A stretch of 64,000 nucleotides of DNA from Alkalihalobacillus sp. YIM B00296 (GCF_020179385.1 NZ_JAIBLJ010000001.1:62001-126000), one strand, 5' to 3'. Positions 18,464-28,043 are shown, counted from the first letter of the stretch. Notes: generated by a model from the letters alone, not told the origin. Translations and numbers: made by a program.

Positions 18464-19330
18464 ATGATCCAAGATTTTTTACAGTATGATTTTATACGGA
18501 ATGCTGCGTTCGTTGGACTGATGATTGGCTTCTTGGCACCGATGTTGGGTGTTTTCATCGTTGTCCGCAGGCAAGCATTGATTGCAGATGCTTTATCACA
18601 TATCACATTGGCAGGAATCGCAGCCAGTTTGTTATTAAGCAAACAAGTCCCAACTTTTAAAATGTTGAATCCAGTTTATCTGGGAATGGCCTTCTCAGTA
18701 GCGGGTTCAATATTGATCGAGCGTTTACGAAAAGAATATAAACACTATCAAGAATTAGCAATACCGATCATCTTATCCGTCGGGATCGGATTAAGTGTCG
18801 TTTTTATTTCACTCGCAAACGGCTTCAACACTGATTTGTTCAATTATTTATTCGGCAGTATCATCGCCGTAGGAACATCTGATGTTTGGATGGTACTTTT
18901 AATATTGATCCTTGTTGTAATTGCAGTCGTCCTGTTTTATAAGGAGCTTTTTCTGCTGTCTTTTGATGAAGATCAAGCACAGGTCTCTGGGATCCGCTCA
19001 CGTTTTATCCATTTCATGTTCATGGTAATGGTTGCGCTTGTCATTGCAGCTTCGATGAGAATCGTCGGTATTTTACTTGTATCATCGCTTATCACATTAC
19101 CAGTAGCGGCAAGTATCCGGATAGCCAGAGGCTTTAAACAGACGATCATCATTGCAATTATCTTCGGTGAAACATCCGTAATTACAGGATTGGTATCAGC
19201 TTACTATTTTGATTTAGCTCCTGGTGGTACAATAGTATTACTAGCAGCATTGATTCTTGTTCTTGTGATTATCTGGAAAAAATTCAGGTATTCTTTCGGG
19301 ACAAACAGTAAAGTGGGGGAAGAAGCATGA
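18464..19330 (+). CDS. znuB: Zinc ABC transporter permease
   Basis: Membrane subunit partnering the preceding ATPase. The 288 residues have about eight hydrophobic segments typical of the ABC-3 (metal) family, including the conserved QALIADALSHITLAGIA segment near the N-terminus and ASMRIVGILLVSSLITLPVA. SD GAGGAG lies in the stop region of znuC. Its stop codon overlaps the zur start by 4 bp. Confidence 0.93.
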   Translation: MIQDFLQYDFIRNAAFVGLMIGFLAPMLGVFIVVRRQALIADALSHITLAGIAASLLLSKQVPTFKMLNPVYLGMAFSVAGSILIERLRKEYKHYQELAIPIILSVGIGLSVVFISLANGFNTDLFNYLFGSIIAVGTSDVWMVLLILILVVIAVVLFYKELFLLSFDEDQAQVSGIRSRFIHFMFMVMVALVIAASMRIVGILLVSSLITLPVAASIRIARGFKQTIIIAIIFGETSVITGLVSAYYFDLAPGGTIVLLAALILVLVIIWKKFRYSFGTNSKVGEEA

Positions 19331-19731
19331 ATGTAAGTGAAGCTCTCAATATCCTTAAAGAGAATGGTTACAAGCATACAACCAAGCGGGAAATGTTTCT
19401 AGAGCTCTTTTCAAATGAGAGACGTTATTTGACGGCAAAGGATGTACTGGAATACATGAAACCATCTTATCCAGGTCTTAGCTTTGATACCATTTATCGC
19501 AACCTCTCTGTCTTTACCGAGTTAGGGATTGTAGAAGAGACCGAACTTGATGGGGAAAAACATTTCAGGTTTTCTTGTTCGACAAAAGGTCACCACCACC
19601 ATATGATCTGTCTTCAATGTGGTAAAACAAACGCTATTGAAGCATGCCCAATGAAAGATATCACTCCTGATGAATTTATGATTACCGATCATAAATTTGA
19701 AATATACGGCTATTGCCAGGAGTGCCAATGA
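19327..19731 (+). CDS. zur: Zinc uptake regulator Zur (Fur family)
   Basis: Zinc-sensing repressor of zinc-uptake genes. The 134 residues comprise an N-terminal winged helix (TKREMFLELF ... SFDTIYRNLSVFTELGIV). The HHHHMICLQCGK sensor region has the first structural CxxC, and the second structural CxxC is in GYCQECQ near the C-terminus. Co-transcription with znuC-znuB and the palindrome at 17634 support a zinc regulator rather than Fur or PerR. Auto-repression is likely. Confidence 0.94.
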   Translation: MNVSEALNILKENGYKHTTKREMFLELFSNERRYLTAKDVLEYMKPSYPGLSFDTIYRNLSVFTELGIVEETELDGEKHFRFSCSTKGHHHHMICLQCGKTNAIEACPMKDITPDEFMITDHKFEIYGYCQECQ

Positions 19732-19797
19732 AATGTCGTATATATTAATGAATTAACCAGGAATGTGGCATTCTAATCCTTAAAGGAGGAGATTAAA

Positions 19798-20010
19798 ATG
19801 CCAGAGGTAAAATGTAATGTATCGAATTGTGTATATTGGGCTGAAGGAAACAATTGTCATGCTGATACTATTTTGGTTGAAGTGGACCAACATGCGAATG
19901 AAGATTACGATATGTCTGCAGCTGGGCAATTTGTCGACGATGCTCTCCATAAGGACAAGGCGAGTAACGTTGCAGAAACATGCTGCCACACGTTCCGTGC
20001 AAGGCATTAA
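19798..20010 (+). CDS. DUF1540 cysteine-rich small protein
   Basis: A 70-residue protein with Cys/His spacing typical of DUF1540: CNVSNCVYWAEGNNCHADTI near the start and CCHTF near the end. The cysteines suggest a bound metal, but function is unknown. Perfect SD AAAGGAGG. Its position directly after a zinc operon is suggestive but no Zur box was seen in the 66-bp gap. Confidence 0.85.
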   Translation: MPEVKCNVSNCVYWAEGNNCHADTILVEVDQHANEDYDMSAAGQFVDDALHKDKASNVAETCCHTFRARH

Positions 20011-20021
20011 ATCTTTTCTTG

Positions 20022-20058
20022 AAATCCATCCAGATCTAACAATCGGGTGGATTTTTTA
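20022..20058 (+). terminator. Terminator after the DUF1540 gene
   Basis: AAATCCATCC pairs with GGGTGGATT, followed by TTTTT. Confidence 0.88.
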
Positions 20059-20212
20059 TTTATACCTGTTTCCCCCTGTAAAGGGATTTTAAAGAGAAAA
20101 AATTCCCAAGTGCTGTGGGGGTTTAGGTTAACAATGATTGACATTATGAAACCCTGGTAAGTGACTAATAATAAAAAGGCTCCTCCACTTTTGATGAAAG
20201 AGAGGGATCCTG

Positions 20213-20572
20213 ATGGAAAATCGATACGATCGTGAAAACGGAAATCACCGAGAGTATGAAGAGGATTTCATGGAAGAAACAGCAGCGGAGGTTCTCCCTC
20301 TACCTGAGCAAGAACGAGTTATGGATAAAGAACGTGAAGATACGTATAACGATGATACGAATACAGAAGATACCGGAGGTCGAGGTGTAGGTATATTTGC
20401 CCTTGCCTTATCGATCCTATCCTTATTCTTCCTTCCCGTTTTATTAGGTGCCGCTGGCATCATTGTAGGATTTTTTGCAAGACGACGAGGAGCGCAGACA
20501 CTTGGGAACTGGGCAATTGGACTTGGTATCGCATCAATTGTAATCAGTCTGATATTCGTTCCATTTTTCTAA
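20213..20572 (+). CDS. yqfX: DUF4190 membrane protein YqfX
   Basis: Small membrane protein of unknown function, 119 residues. The N-terminal 50 residues are hydrophilic and acidic. Two hydrophobic segments follow (about 62-85 and 100-119) separated by the basic loop ARRRGAQ, the DUF4190 pattern. B. subtilis YqfX is 129 residues at the same place. SD GAGAGGGAT. Confidence 0.82.
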   Translation: MENRYDRENGNHREYEEDFMEETAAEVLPLPEQERVMDKEREDTYNDDTNTEDTGGRGVGIFALALSILSLFFLPVLLGAAGIIVGFFARRRGAQTLGNWAIGLGIASIVISLIFVPFF

Positions 20573-20577
20573 GGGTA

Positions 20578-20607
20578 AACGAAGGCAGTTTTCCTGCCTT
20601 CGTTTTT
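20578..20607 (+). terminator. Terminator after yqfX
   Basis: AACGAAGGCAG (20578-20588) pairs with CTGCCTTCGTT, followed by a T run. Confidence 0.92.
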
Positions 20608-20705
20608 ATATGTGTTTTTATGGATATCATTTGGAAGGTGTAACTTTTTCATTTAAAATAAATACATAGGATAGTGATAATGAGTATCAATTAGAGGTGA
20701 ACCTT

Positions 20706-21281
20706 ATGGATGTTATGAAAGCGATAAGAACAAGAAGAACGATTGGAAAGGTTACAGATCAAGTACCTGATAAGAAAATGATCGAATCCATCCTGAAAGC
20801 GGGAACATGGGCACCTAGTCATTATCGGACGGAACCCTGGAATTTCATCGTTCTCTCTGGCAAAGGTAGAGATGCATTAGGTGAACTATATAGTGAAATT
20901 GCTGTGGAATCATTAGCGGATCCCACAGATGAAGAAGTTGAACAAGCGAGAGAAAAAGGTCTTAAAAAAGCAAGAAGAGCGCCTGTGATCATTGTCCTCA
21001 TAATGGAGCCAAGTAATAACGAGAAAGTTGTTTGGCTTGAAGAAATAGCTGCATGTGCTTGTGCTGCACAAAATATGATGTTAGCCGCACATTCTTTCGG
21101 TTTAGGGTCTATTTGGCGTACAGGTCAACCAACGTACACACAGAAAATGAAGGATAGGTTCGGAGTTTCAGAAAAAGGTCATTTGATGGGATTTTTATAT
21201 TTGGGTTATCCTGCTGCGGAACCGAAATCTTGTCCACGAAGACCGGTTGCAGAAAAAACACAATGGTGGGATGGAAGTTAA
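20706..21281 (+). CDS. Nitroreductase-family FMN oxidoreductase
   Basis: NAD(P)H-dependent FMN enzyme, 191 residues. Family hallmarks are the N-terminal RTRRTIGK phosphate-binding arginines, the WAPSHYRTEPWNF segment and GLGSIWRTG near the C-terminus. The closest type in Bacillus is YfhC/YdjA-like; substrate unknown. SD GAGGTGA precedes ATG 20706; the in-frame GTG at 20697 lies inside that SD. Single gene, convergent with ispG. Confidence 0.85.
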   Translation: MDVMKAIRTRRTIGKVTDQVPDKKMIESILKAGTWAPSHYRTEPWNFIVLSGKGRDALGELYSEIAVESLADPTDEEVEQAREKGLKKARRAPVIIVLIMEPSNNEKVVWLEEIAACACAAQNMMLAAHSFGLGSIWRTGQPTYTQKMKDRFGVSEKGHLMGFLYLGYPAAEPKSCPRRPVAEKTQWWDGS

Positions 21282-21322
21282 ATCAAGGGGTTAATCACCT
21301 CGGAAATCCCGGACTATATAGG

Positions 21323-21360
21323 AAAAAGCTGGAACGATTGGATTTCGTCCAGCTTTTTTT
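21323..21360. terminator. Terminator between nitroreductase and ispG
   Basis: AAAAAGCTGGA pairs with TCCAGCTTTTT, extended by CGA/TCG. The A run and T run on either side make it usable by both convergent genes. Confidence 0.9.
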
Positions 21361-21362
21361 AA

Positions 21363-22475
21363 TTAAACCTGTTGTTCTGCTTCTTCTTTTGCTTTTTTCT
21401 CGTGGTACTCTTTTGCCAATTTATCAACTTCTTTTTTCAACTCATCAACCATAATATCTTCAGGAATCTTACGAATGATTTCTCCGTGACGGAAAAGGAG
21501 TCCTTCCCCTCGTGCTCCGGCGATTCCAATATCTGCTTCACGCGCTTCACCAGGACCGTTTACTGCACATCCTAACACGGCAACCTTTAGAGGAGCTTTG
21601 ATTTTCGAGATGTATTCCTCAACTTCATTGGCAATTGAAATTAAATCAATTTCGATACGGCCGCATGTCGGACAAGAAATAAGTGTCGCTGCATTAGATG
21701 CTAAACCAAATGTTTTTAGTAATTCACGAGCAACCTTCACTTCTTCCACAGGGTCTGCACTCAAGGAGATCCGTACGGTGTTTCCGATTCCTTTATGCAG
21801 AATAATTCCGAGTCCTGCAGCACTTTTGACCGTTCCGGCGAAAAGTGTGCCAGATTCAGTAATTCCTAAATGCAATGGATAATCAAATGCTTTTGCTGCT
21901 TTTTCGTACGCTTCAACAGCTAAATTTACATCAGATGCTTTCATAGAAACGATGATATCATGGAAATCAAGGTCTTCTAAAATTTTAATGTGGCTTAAAG
22001 CACTTTCCACCATACCATCTGCGGTAGGATAACCATATTTTTCAAGGATTTTCCGTTCCAACGAGCCGGCATTTACACCGATCCGAATTGGAATCCCTTT
22101 TTCTTTTGCTGCTTTAACTACGGCTTCAACCTTCTCTTTCCTACCGATATTTCCCGGGTTGATCCGGATTTTATCAGCTCCGCCTTCGATTGCCTTGAGT
22201 GCCAATTTATAGTCGAAATGGATATCGACCACTAAAGGGATGTTTATCTGCTTCTTAATTGCCGCGATCGCTTCTGCTGCTTTCATATCTGGACAAGCTA
22301 CACGTACAATCTGGCAGCCCGCTTCTTCTAATCGATGAATTTCCTTGACAGTTGCTTCGACATCATGTGTTTTAGTAGTCGTCATACTTTGCACAACAAC
22401 TTCATTATTCCCGCCAATTGTTAGATTACCGACTTTTACAGGCCTCGTTTTCGTACGGTGAGTAATTTCACTCAT
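21363..22475 (-). CDS. ispG: 4-hydroxy-3-methylbut-2-en-1-yl diphosphate synthase IspG
   Basis: Penultimate MEP-pathway enzyme converting MEcPP to HMBPP with a [4Fe-4S] cluster. The 370 residues form a TIM-barrel N-terminal part ([16 protein letters not shown]) and a C-terminal cluster domain with cysteines in SCPTCGR and [12 protein letters not shown]. The Glu/Lys/Ala-rich C-terminal tail is common in bacilli. Feeds ispH at 8916-9863. SD AAAGGAG precedes the start. Confidence 0.96.
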   Translation of the reverse strand: MSEITHRTKTRPVKVGNLTIGGNNEVVVQSMTTTKTHDVEATVKEIHRLEEAGCQIVRVACPDMKAAEAIAAIKKQINIPLVVDIHFDYKLALKAIEGGADKIRINPGNIGRKEKVEAVVKAAKEKGIPIRIGVNAGSLERKILEKYGYPTADGMVESALSHIKILEDLDFHDIIVSMKASDVNLAVEAYEKAAKAFDYPLHLGITESGTLFAGTVKSAAGLGIILHKGIGNTVRISLSADPVEEVKVARELLKTFGLASNAATLISCPTCGRIEIDLISIANEVEEYISKIKAPLKVAVLGCAVNGPGEAREADIGIAGARGEGLLFRHGEIIRKIPEDIMVDELKKEVDKLAKEYHEKKAKEEAEQQV

Positions 22476-22564
22476 GTATATATCGCTCCTTTAAGGACGT
22501 AAATGACATTTGTTACCGACTTCATTTTAGCAATGGATTGAAGGTTTTGGCAAGGAAATGTGTT

Positions 22565-22888
22565 TTATTTAAATAATGGGAAGCGATATGTCTTATTTGC
22601 CTGGATCGAATGAGCGGATGTATTCTGATTCAAACGTTCGAATTCTGTAACAGCATCTCCTATAGAAACGGGAAGGCTTCCATTATGAATCCGTTCAAGA
22701 ATAGTTAAGACGGTCTCTCCAGGCTGGACTTGGATTTCTTTGAAAGCTGCCTCTTCTGTCGGTACAGAATTTGCAACTTGAACTTGTATGTCATTTTTAG
22801 CTTCTGTCGGCAAAGTTCCGATCTTCAAATCGAAATAGGCGCTATAAAAAAATAGAATGATCAAACATGTGATGATGAATTTCTTCAT
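22565..22888 (-). CDS. yqfZ: LysM-type membrane-anchored protein YqfZ
   Basis: A 107-residue protein with an N-terminal hydrophobic signal/anchor (residues about 4-20) and a LysM-like C-terminal part: VQPGETVLTILERIHNG ... FERLNQN ... IQANKTYRFP. This suggests an extracytoplasmic, peptidoglycan-associated protein. ATG 22888 is supported by GGAGGGGA; the longer frame upstream has no ribosome-binding site. B. subtilis YqfZ occupies the same place after ispG. Confidence 0.78.
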   Translation of the reverse strand: MKKFIITCLIILFFYSAYFDLKIGTLPTEAKNDIQVQVANSVPTEEAAFKEIQVQPGETVLTILERIHNGSLPVSIGDAVTEFERLNQNTSAHSIQANKTYRFPLFK

Positions 22889-23172
22889 AATCAATCCCCT
22901 CCGTAGCGGGTAGAAATCAAATCTATTAATCCTTCTAGTAAATGTATATGCCTGTCCAACTCTACTATTCATAAAAAGGCAAAGTTTGTGCCATTATTTA
23001 TCAAATTCACTTGAAACGATTCTCTCTTTAAAGCGTCTATTATCATTAAGGTATCCTGATAAATATATATAGCCATGCGGGGGTGGGCATTGTAAAATAT
23101 AAACAGTACCTACAAAAAAACAAATAATAAACGTATGGTATAAGGAATTCTTTCAATCAAAGGAGAGAAAAC

Positions 23173-24039
23173 ATGAGATTTAAAAAATGGATTGCAATCA
23201 TGATCTTAGTAGCTTGTATGGTTCCAGGAATTGCTTTTGCAGATGCAGCACCTGGAGATATCATCGTCACTCTGGGGGAAGATTTAACAGATAGTGAAAA
23301 ACAAAACTTACTAAAAGAAATGGATGTTCCGGCAGATGTAGAAACAGTGACCGTTACTAATGACGAAGAGCATCAATATCTGGGTGAATATATATCGAAA
23401 GCACAAATCGGTTCAAAAGCAATTTCATCTACTAAAATTACAGTCGGTGAAAAAGATTCCGGACTGAATGTCGAGACAAACAATATCAATTGGGTAACTG
23501 AAGAAATGTATGCGAACGCTCTGACGACTGCGGGTGTCACTGACGCTGATATCTATGTAACAGCTCCATTTGAAGTATCAGGTACAGCTGGACTAACAGG
23601 TATATTAAAAGCATATGAAGTTACAGCAGATGTAGAAATTCCTGAAGAGAAGAAACAGGTCGCCAATGAGGAAATGGTCAAAACAGTTAAACTTGGTGAT
23701 CGTGTAGGAGCTGATAAAGCAACTGAATTGATGACGAAAATCAAGGAAGAATTAGCTGAAAACCCTGTTGAGACTGAAGAAGATCTACGTGCATTGATCC
23801 AACGTGTTGCAAAGGATGTTGGCATTCAATTGACGGATGAGGAACTTGACGGGCTTGTTTCCCTGTTCAATCGTATGAAGGAACTGAACATTGATTGGGA
23901 TCAAGTGAAGAGCAACCTAGAAAATGTGCGAAATAATCTTAGCGACTTTTTGAATAAGGAAGAGACACAGGGATTTATTCGAACAATTCTCGATTTCTTG
24001 ATTTCATTGATCGAAGCATTGAAAAACCTTTTCAAATAA
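23173..24039 (+). CDS. Secreted DUF1002 protein (YpuA-like)
   Basis: An exported protein of 288 residues with a clear signal peptide (MRFKKWIAIMILVACMVPGIAFA, cut near AFA-DAA). The body matches the DUF1002/YpuA pattern: ITVGEKDSGLNVETNNINWVTEEMYANALTTAGV and APFEVSGTAGLTGILKAYE. The C-terminal third is helical and ends with a hydrophobic segment. B. subtilis YpuA is about 290 residues but lies elsewhere; its role is unknown. SD AAAGGAGAG. Confidence 0.85.
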   Translation: MRFKKWIAIMILVACMVPGIAFADAAPGDIIVTLGEDLTDSEKQNLLKEMDVPADVETVTVTNDEEHQYLGEYISKAQIGSKAISSTKITVGEKDSGLNVETNNINWVTEEMYANALTTAGVTDADIYVTAPFEVSGTAGLTGILKAYEVTADVEIPEEKKQVANEEMVKTVKLGDRVGADKATELMTKIKEELAENPVETEEDLRALIQRVAKDVGIQLTDEELDGLVSLFNRMKELNIDWDQVKSNLENVRNNLSDFLNKEETQGFIRTILDFLISLIEALKNLFK

Positions 24040-24044
24040 TGATT

Positions 24045-24076
24045 GAGAGGATGACAATAGTGTCATCCTCTTTGTC
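24045..24076. terminator. Terminator between the YpuA-like gene and yqgB
   Basis: GAGGATGACA (24047-24056) pairs perfectly with TGTCATCCTC (24061-24070), followed by TTTGT. Flanking genes converge. Confidence 0.8.
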
Positions 24077-24088
24077 ATGTGTACATAA

Positions 24089-24868
24089 TTATTCTGTTTC
24101 TTTTGGCTTGGGAAGCGGTACGAATTTGATGACTTGTGACAAGAAAAAGATTGTTACTGCCCAATAAAGGAAGAATTGACCAGGAATCGTAATACGTAAT
24201 GCATCTGTAATCGAAAAAAATAGGGTTGGCAATGTAACTGAATATGCGGAGAGGATCCATAATTGTCCGTAGGATATCTTTCGCTTCATTATATTTTTAA
24301 GAATCAACCCAATTAATGCAAGAATCGTGATTCCAATGAATTTGAGTGCGGTCATGAAAATATACGAAATAAGGATTATCACACTGATGATCAAGGGTAA
24401 TAAAGTATTAGCCGAGTTCAAGAAATTGACAATATCGCTCTTTTGGAAATTTACATCCCTCATCATTCCATAATCGAACGAATCTGCACTTCCGGCTGTT
24501 ACAACAATTAATCGATCATCCAAAACCGCAATGGCATCGGAGTATTGATCCAAGTCATCTCGAGTAATTGTGCCAGTCGTATCAAAAATGATTGTTTGGT
24601 TTCCATCCTGACGAATGATCGGTTCTGAAATATCCGATTTCAATTCTCCATTTTGGAATTGGAAGTTCGGGATGTCCTCTTTAAGTGCGTTATCAAATTC
24701 ATTGACTGCATTCGTGATGGACACTGCTAAATTGATACCTATGAAGATAAAAGCAATCAACATCATGACGAAAACATAGCCGATCGTCTTACCTATTTTT
24801 TGGAACCGGAACATGGCTATGGTTTTCGGAGAGTACAAGCTCATCACAAACTGTTTGAAGATATTCAT
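24089..24868 (-). CDS. yqgB: DUF1189 membrane protein YqgB
   Basis: A 259-residue polytopic membrane protein, close to B. subtilis YqgB (about 255). One hydrophobic segment lies near residues 30-52; an extracytoplasmic domain follows (about 55-155, with IIFDTTGTI). Four more segments occupy the C-terminal half. The DUF1189 role is unknown. SD AAAGGGGG. Confidence 0.82.
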   Translation of the reverse strand: MNIFKQFVMSLYSPKTIAMFRFQKIGKTIGYVFVMMLIAFIFIGINLAVSITNAVNEFDNALKEDIPNFQFQNGELKSDISEPIIRQDGNQTIIFDTTGTITRDDLDQYSDAIAVLDDRLIVVTAGSADSFDYGMMRDVNFQKSDIVNFLNSANTLLPLIISVIILISYIFMTALKFIGITILALIGLILKNIMKRKISYGQLWILSAYSVTLPTLFFSITDALRITIPGQFFLYWAVTIFFLSQVIKFVPLPKPKETE

Positions 24869-25079
24869 TGGTAACCCCCTTTAAGTATCTAAAATCATTG
24901 TATCTTTACTGTATCAAACGGACAAGATAAAAAATGCGATTAAGGGAAAAAATGCCATAATGCCATTGGTTAATTTACAAAACAATTAAATAACACTAAA
25001 AGTCTTTACAAACAAAATAAAGTTAGTTAATAATGAATGGGGCAAATTCTGTCGAATAAATGCGTAGGAGTTGAAAAAC

Positions 25080-26711
25080 TTGGATTTAGATATTCAGAAA
25101 CTGATATTTGAATTTCTTGGTGGACTAGGTATCTTCCTATTCGGTATCAAGTATATGGGAGATGGGCTTCAAAACACTGCAGGCGATCGTTTAAGGGATA
25201 TTCTTGATCGGTTTACGTCAAATCCTTTCATGGGAGTACTTGCAGGAATTATCGTAACAATCTTGATTCAATCAAGTTCGGGTACGACCGTCTTGACAGT
25301 CGGACTTGTCAACGCTGGATTCATGACATTGCGACAAGCAATAGGGGTAATCATGGGTGCGAATATCGGTACTACCGTAACTGCCTTTATCATCGGTATC
25401 GATATTGGGGAATATGCATTACCTATCATTGCTGTTGGTACATTAATGATATTCTTCTTCAGTTCAAAAAAGGCAAAGAATATCGGTCAGATCATTTTTG
25501 GTTTTGGTGCGCTGTTTTATGGCCTTGAACTAATGGGTGAGGGAATGAAGCCATTACGCAGCCTTCAAGCATTCCAGGACTTGACCGTAAGTATGAGTGA
25601 ACATGGAGTGTTAGGAGTCGTCATCGGAACTTTGTTTACAGTCATCGTCCAAAGTTCAAGCGCAACAATCGGAATACTCCAAGAGTTATATTCACAAGGA
25701 TCCTTGACTCTCGATGCAGCTTTACCTGTCTTGTTCGGTGATAACATCGGTACGACAATTACGGCAGTCCTTGCAGCCATCGGAGCTAGTGTCGCAGCAA
25801 GAAGGGCAGCATTGACTCATGTTATCTTCAACTTGATCGGAACAACGCTTTTCTTGCTTTTACTCATTCCATTCAGAGCATATGTTGATTTTCTTACTAC
25901 TTGGTTAGGGTTAGGCCCGAAAATGCAAATAGCTTTTGCCCATGGATCGTTTAATATAGCGAACACTCTGATTCAAGTATGGTTTATTGGAGCTCTTGCA
26001 TATATCGTTACGAAAATCATCCCTGGTGATGATGGAGTGATTGAATATAAAGCAAAACATCTCGATCCAATATTCCTAGAGCGTTCCCCAGCAGTTGCCT
26101 TAGGACAAGCTAAGATGGAAGTCATGCGTATGGCGGAATATGCTAAGAATGCATTGACAGAATCATTCGAATATCTAGATACAAATAATAAGAAGAGCGC
26201 TGAAAAAGCTTATCAATATGAAGAAGCAATCAACAATTTGGACCAGCGTATTACAGACTATCTCGTAAAATTGTCATCTTACACGTTGTCCGCTCACGAC
26301 TCTGAACAACACTCAATTCTTATGGATTCTGTGCGTGACATAGAGCGTATCGGAGACCATATGGAAAATATCGTTGAATTAGTGGACTACCAATTGACAC
26401 ATAAAGTTATTATTTCAGAAAAGGCGAAAGCGGATCTTGAGGAAATGTTTCAGTTGACCATGTCTACGATTGACGAAGCATTCCATGCAATGGAAAACAA
26501 TGATAAAGAAAAAGCACGTAAGGTTGTCAAAATGGAAGACGCGATTGACAAAATGGAAAGAACCTTGCGCAAACAACACATCCTTCGCTTAAATGAAGGA
26601 AAATGCAGTGGGGCTGCTGGTATCGTGTTTGTCGACATCATCAGTAACCTTGAACGTATCGGGGATCATGCAGTAAATATCGCAGAATATGTTTTAGGAG
26701 AAGAAGAGTAA
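25080..26711 (+). CDS. Na+/phosphate symporter with C-terminal PhoU-like domain (YjbB/NptA family)
   Basis: Sodium-dependent phosphate transporter; 543 residues. Two inverted Na/Pi repeats carry the hallmark QSSSGTT (about residue 63) and QSSSATIG (about 197). A PhoU-type helical domain (about 335-540) contains ERIGDHMENIVELV and ERIGDHAVNIAEY. I chose TTG 25080, nine bases after the SD TAGGAG; the first in-frame TTG (25071) directly abuts that SD. yqgC follows 1 bp after its stop. PhoU fusion implies control of transport by phosphate status. The upstream region has TTTACA/TTAATA hexamers that could be part of a Pho box. Confidence 0.88.
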   Translation: MDLDIQKLIFEFLGGLGIFLFGIKYMGDGLQNTAGDRLRDILDRFTSNPFMGVLAGIIVTILIQSSSGTTVLTVGLVNAGFMTLRQAIGVIMGANIGTTVTAFIIGIDIGEYALPIIAVGTLMIFFFSSKKAKNIGQIIFGFGALFYGLELMGEGMKPLRSLQAFQDLTVSMSEHGVLGVVIGTLFTVIVQSSSATIGILQELYSQGSLTLDAALPVLFGDNIGTTITAVLAAIGASVAARRAALTHVIFNLIGTTLFLLLLIPFRAYVDFLTTWLGLGPKMQIAFAHGSFNIANTLIQVWFIGALAYIVTKIIPGDDGVIEYKAKHLDPIFLERSPAVALGQAKMEVMRMAEYAKNALTESFEYLDTNNKKSAEKAYQYEEAINNLDQRITDYLVKLSSYTLSAHDSEQHSILMDSVRDIERIGDHMENIVELVDYQLTHKVIISEKAKADLEEMFQLTMSTIDEAFHAMENNDKEKARKVVKMEDAIDKMERTLRKQHILRLNEGKCSGAAGIVFVDIISNLERIGDHAVNIAEYVLGEEE

Positions 26712-26712
26712 T

Positions 26713-27195
26713 ATGACGATCATTGCTTGGCTGGTAATCGGATCATTATTTGTACTGTCTTTCATTGGGCTTATTTATCCGGTTTTACCGGCCTCTCTTT
26801 TTCTTATCGCTGGCTTTCTTGTCTATGGATGGTTGTTCAGTTTTGACTCTTTAGGTCTTTGGTTTTGGATCATTCAAGGAATTCTCATCCTTCTTTTATT
26901 TGCCACTGATTATGCGAGTAATTATTTCGGGGTGAAAAAAAGGGGCGGAAGTAAACACGCTATATGGGGAAGTACAATCGGTATTATTGTCGGTCCTTTT
27001 ATCATTCCAATCATTGGAATTCTGATTGGTCCTTTTGTCGGGGCGATTGTAGGAGAATGGATACACCAAAAAGGCGACTTAAAACAGGCTGTCCGAGTAG
27101 GTATCGGTTCTTTGTTAGGTTTTATTGGCGGTGGTGCCGTGAAATTCATCATTCAAAGTGGAATGGTCATTTATTTCCTAATGAAAGTCTTGTAA
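26713..27195 (+). CDS. yqgC: DUF456 membrane protein YqgC
   Basis: A 160-residue hydrophobic protein with four or five membrane segments and the glycine-rich GTIVGPFIIPIIGILIGPFVGA-like repeats (split here: GPFIIPIIG, IGPFVGAIVGE) of DUF456. Same length as B. subtilis YqgC. Function unknown; the glycine-zipper repeats suggest tight helix packing. It probably shares a transcript with the phosphate symporter, from which it is separated by one base. Confidence 0.85.
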   Translation: MTIIAWLVIGSLFVLSFIGLIYPVLPASLFLIAGFLVYGWLFSFDSLGLWFWIIQGILILLLFATDYASNYFGVKKRGGSKHAIWGSTIGIIVGPFIIPIIGILIGPFVGAIVGEWIHQKGDLKQAVRVGIGSLLGFIGGGAVKFIIQSGMVIYFLMKVL

Positions 27196-27275
27196 TACTT
27201 ATTGCATACAGGGGCAGAACATGATATATTATTTCTTGTCCCTGTTTTCCTTTTGTCGAAAGATGAGAAAAAACA

Positions 27276-27304
27276 TTGACATCTGACACAAGAAATGTTA
27301 TGCT
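27276..27304 (+). promoter_or_regulatory. Strong promoter of the tRNA cluster
   Basis: Perfect TTGACA (27276-27281), a 17-bp spacer and TATGCT (27299-27304), about 27 bp before the first tRNA. Confidence 0.8.
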
Positions 27305-27330
27305 AAATCTTGTCGTTAAAATTATTTTAT

Positions 27331-27405
27331 TCCACAGTAGCTCAGTGGTAGAGCTATCGGCTGTTAACCGATCGGTCGCAGGTTCGAGTCCTGCCTGTGG
27401 AGCCA
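27331..27405 (+). tRNA. tRNA-Asn (GTT)
   Basis: 75-nt cloverleaf with acceptor TCCACAG/CTGTGGA, anticodon loop CTGTTAA, T-arm GGTTCGAGTCC and encoded CCA. Confidence 0.97.
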
Positions 27406-27406
27406 T

Positions 27407-27483
27407 GGCGGTGTAGCTCAGCTGGCTAGAGCGTACGGTTCATACCCGTGAGGTCGGGGGTTCGATTCCCTCCGCCGCTACCA
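27407..27483 (+). tRNA. tRNA-Met elongator (CAT)
   Basis: 77 nt with a fully paired acceptor stem starting GGCGG, anticodon loop TTCATAC, T-loop GGTTCGATTCC and encoded CCA. The paired first base pair separates it from the initiator. Confidence 0.95.
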
Positions 27484-27497
27484 TAAACAAAACGCAT

Positions 27498-27574
27498 GGC
27501 GGTTGTGGCGAAGTGGTTAACGCACCGGATTGTGGTTCCGGCATTCGTGGGTTCAATTCCCATCAGCCGCCCCA
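27498..27574 (+). tRNA. tRNA-His (GTG)
   Basis: 77 nt with acceptor GGCGGTT/..CCGCC, anticodon loop TTGTGGT, T-loop GGTTCAATTCC and encoded CCA. The extra 5' G typical of tRNA-His is present. Confidence 0.96.
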
Positions 27575-27602
27575 TCAACCCTGTTTACAAGTACATAATC
27601 AT

Positions 27603-27679
<77 letters not shown>

Positions 27680-27689
27680 CTCACCATAT

Positions 27690-27782
27690 GGAGGTATACC
27701 CAAGTCTGGCTGAAGGGAGCGGTCTTGAAAACCGCCAGGGGTGTAACAGCCCGCGGGGGTTCGAATCCCTCTACCTCCTCCA
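27690..27782 (+). tRNA. tRNA-Ser (TGA)
   Basis: 93-nt class II tRNA with a long variable arm, anticodon loop CTTGAAA, T-loop GGTTCGAATCC and encoded CCA. Confidence 0.96.
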
Positions 27783-27825
27783 TTTTTATTTTATAGCATA
27801 ACTTTTATTTTTATTGTATTATCGT

Positions 27826-27902
<77 letters not shown>

Positions 27903-27960
27903 ATTTAAATTCATTGCACAACGTCGAATAGCCCTACATTCAATGAACATAACTGTATAT

Positions 27961-28036
<76 letters not shown>

Positions 28037-28043
28037 TATTTCA

